DNA of 64,000 nucleotides from Tanypteryx hageni (taxonomy: Eukaryota > Arthropoda > Insecta > Odonata > Petaluridae), in assembly GCA_028673005.1 (NCBI GenBank), contig CM054116.1, positions 33,266,854 to 33,330,853 of the forward strand. Direction: 5' to 3'. The position numbers and the translations under genes are program-made. The notes below the pieces were generated by a model, which ran no database searches, was not told where the DNA came from, and saw only the letters and a list, made by a program, of their open reading frames with translations. Below are positions 56,801 to 64,000 of the stretch, in pieces (position 1 is the stretch's first letter; each line of letters starts with the position of its first letter).

Positions 56801-58669
56801 ATCTTAGAATCATGCAAATGTCAGATATAAAATATATTGTTAATACTGGGAAAGATACATTTTCCAATTTCTGGGTTATGAGAGACATTTTAATTCCTTA
56901 ACCTTTAAACACTGGATTTATTTTGGGGTGTATTTGTTTATTTCATGGAAAATCGTATAACTCATTAGCCATTGGTAATAACATGGTCAAATAAAAGCAT
57001 TTTATGGTAAAAATAATGAAGAATTGCATACTTCTATATCTTAGTAAAAAGAAACAAAAAATGTCATACAAAATATGAGGTAATCACATTTAGCGGGCTC
57101 ATATGGGCATGTTCAACATTTAAAGGTTAATCAATGAATATATCTTCCAAATTATTATGCAATTGTAACCTTAAATATCATGTACTGTTCCTCAATATAA
57201 TATATTTTACTTGATTCAAACCGAACTTTATGGGGTACCCTAAAAATCATCTACTATTAACTGATGACACGAAATGAAGCAATCTGTGAAACTAATATTT
57301 TTTCTATCCTGCAATAAATATGACAGAAGAGTATATTTTCTCAGCACAAAAAAATTGCATTAATATGGCTAAGTAAAATTAACAAAAAACTAGGTATAAA
57401 GTGATTGATTACCTACCTTGTCAAAGAAAGCATAGTCTGTGAGGCTACCATATTTTCCAGCTTCTGCCAAAGTAACATCTCGCACCGATGTCATCTTTTG
57501 ACGCTTGGCTGGTGGCTGACCTAGCATGGAACCTCCTCCACTACCAGTGTTTCCTCTTTCCAAGCCGGATCCAGTAAATGCTGATGATGGGGACCTTTTC
57601 ACTTGGCCTCCAAACTTGCCATGGTGGTGATGATGATGGTGATGATGATTGCCTGTGCTGACACCTAGCCCACTACCACCACTAGCACCTCCTAAATTGG
57701 TTGAACCACTTACATTCCCACTAGCTCCAGATCCTAACCCACTTGTTATGTTAATCCCACTACCAGTTACAGAGGAATTAAAGCTAGGCTTGATGCTGGG
57801 TGGCTTCTTTGCTATAGGAGCATGGTCATTACTCATGCCTTTGTTGCTCTGAAAGATAAAATTTCAGCAATTGAAATACCTCCAATGTGCATACATACCC
57901 AACAACTTGAGGATTCTTGGTAAAATAAATTATACAATATGAACACCAAATGTATTGCTATCTCAATAAATGCATAAAACATCCATTGAAAAACTTACCA
58001 AAGCTGCTTGATGACTGGTGGCATCAGGTAAAAATTGACCAAATTCCTGCAGAAGATCCTCCTGATTTTCAAAAAGCTTTGCAACTTGGGAATAAACTTC
58101 AGCTTCAGTTAGATGTTTACCAGGGGTTGAATGGCCCTCCTTAAGGTTCCGTTGTTCCTTTTGGTATGTATGAAGGATCTCAAGGAATCTTTTGTATTTA
58201 TCTGGTTGCCCCTGAAAACGATTCTGAAGAAAAACATCTTTAGTTTGGAGAATTTATTTCAGAATGAAGAATTAGAATTAATGATGAAAAAATAATGACT
58301 GTCACCTTTATTTTATTGACATAGTTGATGGCATGGTTAAATTCAACAGGCTGGCTCTGTGGGGTAGGGTGAAGAGCTTCTGAGGGATGCGCACCAGCTG
58401 CTATTCCACCACTTAGCGCTCCACCTCCTTGAGCAACAGAACCTTGCACAAGAGAAGCTGCTGCTGCAGCAGTAGCTGCATTGGGCAAACCTGAACTTTG
58501 CAAGCCAGGAGAGAGATTTGGGGTTGATGTTACTGGCGGTCCAGATGAGGAAGTTGTTTGAGGTGGTTGGGCGGGAGAGACTGCTGCTGTGGCTGCTGTA
58601 ACTCCAGGGGAAGGTCCTGTGCTATAACTATGATGAGTAGTGGCTGACACAGATGAACCCCCCGTAGTG
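44860..58669 (-). CDS. SIN3A: SIN3 transcriptional corepressor, 3' 15 exons (5' end outside)
   Basis: Exons: 58669-58306, 58223-57999, 57848-57417, 56365-56092, 55996-55782, 55651-55492, 55400-55136, 54489-54249, 51494-51238, 50941-50758, 50437-50268, 50178-49975, 47634-47138, 45862-45652 and 45252-44860. All are GT-AG; about 1362 codons. SIN3 is the nuclear scaffold that bridges DNA-binding repressors to histone deacetylases. In order: PAH2 ([30 protein letters not shown]), a Gly/Ser linker with nine His, PAH3 ([30 protein letters not shown]), the HDAC-interaction region ([33 protein letters not shown]), and [20 protein letters not shown]. Then comes the C-terminal domain ([63 protein letters not shown]). 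PAH1 is not in the window. Exon 55651-55492 carries a 2-bp excess that breaks the frame. SIN3A versus SIN3B cannot be split here; many invertebrates have one Sin3. Confidence 0.93.
45863..47137. other. SIN3 intron, no feature seen
   Basis: AT-rich intron between the exons at 47634-47138 and 45862-45652. Short frames here have no recognisable content. Confidence 0.5.
47944..49158. mobile_element. Tigger/pogo MITE with nested repeat
   Basis: The left end is CAGTAAAATCTCAATTATCC; the reverse complement of the right end is CAGTCAAACCTATATTATCC. The interior contains copy 3 of the ~700-bp family, so the MITE itself is only about 540 bp. It lies in a SIN3 intron. Confidence 0.75.
48350..49025 (-). 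repeat. Copy 3 of the ~700-bp repeat family
   Basis: Reverse orientation. It starts TTTTTACTTTCTCCATATAG and ends AGAAAGTTATGTGGTGGCAA plus CATCAGATTTTTTT. It is nested inside the MITE at 47944-49158. Confidence 0.85.
49282..49875. mobile_element. Tigger-type MITE with TA target site
   Basis: A 594-bp element. Its left end is CAGTCATACATCGCTTTGTG; the reverse complement of its right end is CAGCCATACCTTGCTTTACC. TA lies on both sides (49280-49281, 49876-49877). It is non-coding and lies in a SIN3 intron. Confidence 0.82.
51615..52696. mobile_element. 1.08-kb element with perfect 15-bp inverted ends
   Basis: The ends are CACCACCTTTTTGAA and its exact reverse complement, flanked by TA on both sides (51613-51614, 52697-52698). 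Beyond the perfect 15 bp, similarity continues loosely (TTCG, GTGAATTTGC/GCAAATTCAC). No transposase is visible. A TA target suggests the Tc1/mariner-pogo group. It lies in the large SIN3 intron 54249-51494. Confidence 0.85.
53005..54060 (+). pseudogene. Tigger-like element copy C, related to element A
   Basis: Closely related to 10405-11189 and 15602-15917. The plus strand at 53709-53906 reads [20 protein letters not shown], then [20 protein letters not shown], the border between the DNA-binding and DDE domains of Tigger transposases. Frame breaks and a missing 3' part make it defective. It fills the rest of the large SIN3 intron. Confidence 0.78.
54626..55048. mobile_element. Short Tigger-like MITE in SIN3 intron
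   Basis: The left end is CAGCAAAACCTTGCTAGTAA; the reverse complement of the right end is CAGTAAAACCTTGCTAATCC. The 423-bp length and absence of coding sequence fit a MITE. The target duplication is not clear. Confidence 0.65.
55492..55651 (-). pseudogene. SIN3 exon with frame-breaking TA duplication
   Basis: This exon opens in frame as [10 protein letters not shown] and closes in the frame needed by the next exon ([15 protein letters not shown] and on to QQRALR). Around 55619-55622 the sequence has TATA where one TA would keep the frame, so reading from the 5' side runs into TAA. The exon is 160 nt; 158 nt would keep phase with both neighbours. It may be a sequencing or assembly indel, an allele, or real damage. 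Confidence 0.85.
56901..57126. mobile_element. 226-bp piggyBac-like MITE
   Basis: Flanked by TTAA (56897-56900 and 57127-57130). Left end CCTTTAAACACTGG; reverse complement of right end CCTTTAAATGTTGAAC. It lies in the SIN3 intron between the exons at 57848-57417 and 56365-56092. Confidence 0.75.
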
Positions 58670-58916
58670 CTATAAAAAATTGAAACATTTGCTTAAATTA
58701 AAAGTCCAATAACCAAAGATGCAAAATTATGTGACATATTTTACAAATATAAAACTTATACATTCAACTATTATATATCTATTTCAGACACTTTATCAGT
58801 AGCAAATTATGAACCAAGGTATATAAAAGTGGTTCCCAACAATTTTATAAGCCCTTTCAAAGAGCAAAAGAATTTTGTGGCACCCTCACCTTCAAGCATG
58901 AGTTTAGTTTTAAATA

Positions 58917-59629
58917 CAGTCAACTCTCGATAATCCAGCCCCCGTTGATCTGGCACTCTAGTTATTACCGCACTTTTTTGTAATGACATCGCGAAGTTCC
59001 GCATTTTACCACAAGATGGAAATACTGTCACGTTGGATGAGAACTGAGGGCATTGAACCAAGTTTGAAGGAAGAGCAAGAGAGACAAAATACAGACGAAC
59101 TTAAAATCATACGAAATATTTGAATGAATGAATTTAATGTTATTCAAAAAGTACTATGGAAGAGTAACAAAGCACGTATCTTACGCTATTATAGCGTTAT
59201 TTTTCCATAAATCTTCAGTCGCCGCATTTGCTATTTCTACAGAAGCCTCCCGCAGATGATTTTATAATTATTCAATTCCACTATGGTTCAAAAATTCAGA
59301 TAAGTACCTACTAAATGATGAACCTGGGAATGAAACCTATGATATAACACCTAAATACATATGTGTCTGTATGCAGCGTGTAATTCCCTCGCACATTTAA
59401 CACATGCACCGGATTTAAATCTTCATGGTAATTTTTATTTATAAATAATTTATGTAGAATTTGAGTGTGGCAAATGAACTGTATTCCTCAAGTCCGACCG
59501 TTTTGGTTAATACGCGTGTGTTTTCTCCTTGAACATATACTATAAATTTTGCCTCTAGCTGATCCGGCAATCTCGTTATTCCGGTACTACTCTGGTCCCG
59601 AGGGGTGCCGGATTATCGAGAGTTTACTG
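58917..59629. mobile_element. Tigger-type MITE with TA target site
   Basis: A 713-bp element. The left end is CAGTCAACTCTCGATAATCC; the reverse complement of the right end is CAGTAAACTCTCGATAATCC. TA lies on both sides (58915-58916, 59630-59631). It is non-coding. Just to its left, 58830-58915 looks like a fragment of a different hAT MITE (GTGGTTCCCAACAA). Confidence 0.88.
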
Positions 59630-60155
59630 TATCACATTGCTCTAATGTATTCCTTTGTTGGTAGTAAATCGTTTTCAAATTTTCTGGCAATTAATACAAA
59701 ATTTACACATCAAAGGCATTATATGCTTAAAATAAAATTAAAAGTTTTAAATTTTGAACATCTTAGTGCAAATGTAAAAGTTGTAGTCCAAAAAATGTTT
59801 TTTATTGTTAAAAAATGTTTAACTAGATTTTCCTTTGACATTATAGTAACACTTAATAACTTTAAAATCGTATTATCATAATTAAAAATTAATTAGAGTA
59901 AAAATATCAAAATTTATTTAAACCTCGGCTCCCCTGCTCTTTCATAAAACAATTTCCCATGCTGGGTCAAAAATGACCCAAACTGTTTTTCTTTACTATT
60001 TTTGTGAAATGTTTTTTCTATAATAATTTATTGGCCTTTTACATCAATAGATAAACAACAATATTTGAACTATTTCGCAAAATAATTTAATTGGGATTAA
60101 AAATGGATTAAGAAGATTATTTTAATTCTCTTTTATTACAAACACAGCCTATGTA

Positions 60156-61092
60156 CTAGGGTAAATCAAAAAGTTAAGGCAATTTATCTTTTCTTTTATT
60201 AAATTTAGAAAGGTCAAATGCACAAACTTTTAGTATTAGTTTTCAACGTAGTCAGCTTTCTTTTCCAAACACTTGTTAAATTGGTCCACAAGCTTCTTAA
60301 TGCCATCAGAGAAGAACGTTTGTTCCTGCAACCAAGTATGCACCACTTCTTTGACTTTGTCATCATGTGAAAATTGACGTCCAGGCAATGCTTTTTTCAG
60401 AGGACCAAAAAGATGATACTCACTTGGGTCGAGGTCTAGACTATAGGGTGGGTGAGGATGAAATTCAAATTTAAGCTCTTGAATTGATTCACTGGTTGCA
60501 GCAGTTGAATGAGGTCAAGCATTATCATGATGCAAAAAAACACCTTTTGACAGCAATCCTCTGCGTTTACTGCGAATAGCACAAACTTCTCGATATTTCA
60601 GGTCATCATGTATGATTGAATACACAGGTCCATACCTGATGACTAACATCTTGGCAACAGCAGTAACAGTAATCTATCTGTATTCTTGTATGAGAGCATT
60701 TACTTGATCAACATTGTTTGCTGTTCTTGAACAATCTTTGTCAAGTAAACTTGTTCTGTCACTTTTGAACCATTCCATCCATTTGTACACTTTTCTTTGA
60801 CTTGTACACTTTTCACCATGCTGTGCTAACATTCTCCAGGAAATCTCAGAGGGTTTGACTCTTTCTGACAACAAAAATCTGATGACAGCATATTGTTCAC
60901 TAATGGTGCAATTGGAAAGCGGAGTTGACATGTTTACCCCTCAACTGTATGAGACACAATGAGAACTGGCAACTGCGAAGACATGTTTAGACTTGTTTGA
61001 CTACATAGTAAGTACGATGACCTTGAGAGTGCATTCTGGCATTGTGTACTATTCTTACACGAAAACTGCCTTTACTTTTTGATTTCCCGTAG
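60156..61092 (-). mobile_element. mariner element, internally deleted
   Basis: A 937-bp element. Terminal repeats are CTAGGGTAAATCAAAAAGTT at the left and, reversed from the right, CTACGGGAAATCAAAAAGTA. TA lies on both sides (60154-60155, 61093-61094). Confidence 0.93.
60235..60931 (-). pseudogene. mariner transposase, middle deleted
   Basis: The start MSTPLSNCTISEQYAVIRFL (60931-) leads into the helix-turn-helix DNA-binding region (KVYKWMEWFKSDRTSLLDKD). After a stop at about 60674 the sequence jumps to GLLSKGVFLHHDNA and, lower down, YSLDLDPSEYHLFGPLKKAL, which hold the second and third catalytic Asp of the mariner D,D34D triad. It ends KCLEKKADYVEN. The catalytic-domain part with the first Asp, roughly a third of the protein, is missing. 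The copy cannot make active enzyme but keeps both ends, so it could be moved in trans. Confidence 0.9.
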
Positions 61093-62430
61093 TAATATTT
61101 TGTGTAAATCTTATTTCAAACAGTTTATATGGCATAGTCATAAATATTGATTATTACTAAAAATATACTGTAAACATCGTAAACCTATTGCACGATAGAT
61201 AGAAGAAAAATATTTATTACTTTTTAACTACGAGATGTGACATACGAATGGTGGCAGAATTTCTAGCAAATAGATGAAAATTAAGCTTATATAACGAAAA
61301 TTAATAGACGCATATTACTCGAAAACCTTTAATAAAAGTTATGAATGATAGTTGAACAAGATGAAATAAACTCATTTTAATTCTTCAGCTTTGTGACTTT
61401 ATACATTGATGTCATCATTTAGAATTAACAATATTGGAGTAACATAATGGAGTTATTATATAGGTATGGCTTATGGCTCTATAACAAAATAAAGAGAAAT
61501 TCTTTACATAAAATATAATGCATGCTTAACTTTTCTGAAAATTTATGTACTAAAATCATAAAACTCTTGTTCATTGCTGTCTTTATTAACAAATAACCTG
61601 TATCAATCTCCCGCTTGAACTAGACCATCATCATCAAATTCATCTATCATAGGATCATCAGCAACTTCTTTTTTCAGATCAGAGATTTTAAACCCTCAAA
61701 AGTATTACTCGTGTTTAGTTCGACCCCCAATTTTTTGCACAAAAATTTGGAGTATATACGGTAATTGGATTATTGTGTATGTACTAATATCACCTTGTAA
61801 GTAAACAGAGTATGGAATGATTGAGTTAGCTGACGTTCCTTTGGAACGTTATTCGAAAATTTCATTTCACACTTTCGTTATGTTACCAATACATAATACC
61901 AATAATTCGATCATTGCTTTAGACCACGTTACACCATCTACTTTATTCTGGAACCGTCAAGCTAAAAAAAATCTGTTTGTGCTATACGTGGTTATATAGA
62001 AAAATCATAGATTACGAGGCTGAAAACCCACCTGCGCGTTATACGAGGGTGCACATTATAAGCGGGTATTTACGGTATTAGAAGGTTTGTCATTTATCAA
62101 CATGCTTGTTACAATACAGAGAGTACAGATAATTGTGCGAGGATATAACAAAAACAAGTCACATCAATTCTCAAGAATGGGTCAACTGTGACCCATCTTA
62201 GAAAAACATTATATTACTGTTAGAGCATGATTTTTTTGTTATAATGTGAAGTAGATATTAATTGAAAAATACACAAAATCTAGAAAGGCAATTTTTTGTT
62301 TGTATTAAAGAAAAATGAAAAAATGCACTTATGGGTCAATTTTGACCCGATCTTGGAGAACGGAGGATTAATATCTACCATACACATCAAGTCTCACTTT
62401 TACACATAGTATCATAAAAGCAATATTTTC

Positions 62431-62877
62431 AGAAAAAATCCGATGTGGCCACCACTGTTGTCACTGATATTGGATAGAGTCCTGAATCTCCAACAATTAA
62501 GAAAATAAAAAGGAGCATCAAGTGTTTACAATAATCGATGGTAGGTTATGGCAGCTAAAATATTTAGTTTCTAAAATATCTCAACAATGCATTATATTAT
62601 TATTATGTATATGGGAAAATGTTTCGAACGAACACTGTAGAAAATTAAATTTTTTACAACTTTTATTCTAGTATTTTTTAAATTTATCAAATATAAAAAA
62701 AACGGATGTGACAAGAGTAAACACCAACTTCTGGTTGACCGATTTTTACCATAAACTAATCAGATCTTTTCCCTTTAACAAAAATGTCAAATATAAAACT
62801 TCGCATTAATCTGATTAATAGTTTTTGAGTTAGAGCACCCACAAAATTCCGGTCACAGATACACCCACAGACATCAT
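62431..62877 (+). repeat. Copy 4 of the ~700-bp repeat, internally deleted and 3'-truncated
   Basis: Starts GAAAAAATCCGATGTGGCCA, lacks about 80 bp near the 5' end that the other copies have, continues through the conserved core (GTTGACCGATTTTTACCATA), and stops at ACAGACATCATC, where other copies run on. Confidence 0.8.
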
Positions 62878-63664
62878 CAACTTCAATCATAAACATCTTT
62901 AGAAGAGGAAGCCATCTTGAAATACTAGTGCTTCAAAATATTTTTATTTGGTATAACCTAACCTACACAAGCACATAAAATGCCAACAACACACCAAACT
63001 CAATGCGCACAACTGAATAAATGTGGCAATATCTGTCAATATCGCAACATGTTCATTTTACATTGATCATGTAATAAATAGTAGGCTACTACCTGATGCA
63101 CAAATGTAACTTATAGCAATTTTAGTGCTGCCTCTCCTTTTCTGTCCATCATCCTAATACATAGTAGGTAAAATATGCACATGACAAGAGATAGACAGTC
63201 TACTTAGCGATTACACCTGAGCACAGAGCAGCACGCTCAAGCTCGAAAATGCATGAGGTATGCAAGACTCTTCATTATGAAAGTGATCGAGAGAATTGAT
63301 AGTGTTAAGCTGCTTGGTAAGAAGAATCACGTGCGTAACTACTATGCAGCCAGGTCCGCCACATTCATTTGAGTCATTATATACCCACTGCAAACAGTCT
63401 AGCATGCCTCTTGGCCTTATAAAGTTAAACATTTTTCCTTGAGGAATGACGATAATATAAGGAAAAAGGCTGAGTTCAGCACTGTAGATGTGAATACATA
63501 TGCCTGTTATGAACACATTATTGCATGAAGCTTACCAGAAAACTTGGATTATTTTTCGATATTTTTGAGGAGAAAAACATTAAAGTAATTTGATAAGTAT
63601 AAAAATATAATTTAGTCTTTATTTTACTGCATTATAAAGTATTTACTCATGTATGTATTGTTAC

Positions 63665-63757
63665 TCAAAACATGTATTTCTGTTGATATCTCAAAATCAA
63701 TTGTTTCCATGAAACCAATACTTTCCCCTATCCCAAATATGGAGAAAGTAAAAACAA
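63665..63757 (+). repeat. Copy 5 of the ~700-bp repeat, 3' end only
   Basis: AAAACATGTATTTCTGTTGA through CCAATACTTTCCCC to ATATGGAGAAAGTAAAAAC matches only the last 90 bp of the family. Confidence 0.75.
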
Positions 63758-64000
63758 TGGCGATATGAGGAAGAATAAATCTACATTTGTGTCAAAATAA
63801 ATTGCTAATAAATTTCACTATCCAAACACTCAGTGTACAGCTAAGTTACAGACATCATTATTGAACTTATGCTAATAAGGGCATATGTCAATTATTAATT
63901 TTTAATTACACAATTGAACCATAAGAAATTTGCTGAAGATAGTAACACTACGTAAAATTCCCTATTATCATATTGTATTATCTTTAGCAACATTTAACTT

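Larger units (their letters stand above)
59922..62367. mobile_element. Candidate TTAA-flanked element containing a mariner
   Basis: TTAA lies at 59918-59921 and 62368-62371. The left inner end is ACCTCGGCTCCCCTG and the reverse complement of the right end is TCCTCCGTTCTCCAAG. Inside both ends sits the 16-nt palindrome GGGTCAANNTTGACCC or a near variant (59964-59979, 62333-62348), with a third copy at 62179-62194. This layout suggests a piggyBac-like element with subterminal binding sites. No piggyBac transposase was seen. A short minus-strand acidic reading (IDEFDDDGLVQAGD) at about 61612-61655 may be a relic. Confidence 0.55.
58670..64000. other. SIN3 intron running off the right edge, repeat-filled
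   Basis: The first SIN3 exon in the window begins at an AG acceptor (58669), so upstream exons must lie to the right. Searching by eye for PAH1-type sequence in 58670-64000 gave nothing. This stretch is at least 5.3 kb of intron made mostly of the repeats listed separately. The minus-strand frame at 63211-63516 shows no recognised domain. Confidence 0.6.

Noticed and set aside
61742..62080. Possible element between two TACCGTA-type ends
   Set aside because: Both candidate ends (near 61761 and 62078) point the same way, so they are not a terminal pair.
58670..64000. PAH1 exon of SIN3
   Set aside because: No paired-helix sequence with the PAH1 pattern was found; only transposon remnants and AT-rich intron.

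Overview
This is a window of an animal nuclear genome, most likely an insect or another arthropod. It is AT-rich, its genes are split by many introns with GT-AG borders, its spacers are long, and mobile DNA has been inserted repeatedly. The host proteins (NAC alpha, mitochondrial methionine aminopeptidase 1D, a MIF4G-domain protein and the SIN3 corepressor) are metazoan in type. The transposons are of kinds common in arthropods: Tigger/pogo, hAT, mariner, piggyBac-like and LINE. I cannot fix the species.

Layout. 1-850: 3' flank with a hAT-like repeat end. 1099-7016 (-): NACA, six coding exons, 213 aa. 7364-9973 (+): a divergently transcribed two-exon gene for an 80-aa membrane protein I do not recognise. 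10270-17390: a transposon cluster in which a complete 4.4-kb hAT element with an 8-bp target duplication sits inside an older Tigger-like element, followed by a second decayed Tigger. 17390-22570: no host gene, with two inverted-repeat elements. 22655-26966 (-): a five-exon MIF4G-domain gene (CTIF/MIF4GD/PAIP1-like). 27514-32377 (+): METAP1D, divergent from the MIF4G gene, with its first exon unresolved. 32400-44859: no recognised host gene, two Tigger elements carrying younger insertions, and then the 3' side of SIN3. 44860-58669 (-): the last 15 coding exons of a SIN3 gene (PAH2, PAH3, HDAC-interaction domain and C-terminal domain); its 5' end lies beyond the right edge. 58670-64000: the next SIN3 intron, filled with repeats including a deleted mariner inside a TTAA-flanked element.

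Gene relationships. NACA with the 80-aa gene, and the MIF4G gene with METAP1D, are head-to-head pairs with only a few hundred bases between start regions, so shared promoters are likely. NAC alpha and METAP1D both act on new proteins and the MIF4G protein acts in translation. This is probably coincidence of neighbourhood, because animal genes are not organised in operons.

I found no convincing new biological system. The strongest observations are a 2-bp duplication that breaks the SIN3 reading frame in a conserved exon, and a set of nested transposon insertions whose order can be read directly. One is a Tigger inserted into a copy of a roughly 700-bp repeat family, with the empty site recoverable from other copies. 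Another is a piggyBac-like MITE inserted into one arm of a short tandem duplication.
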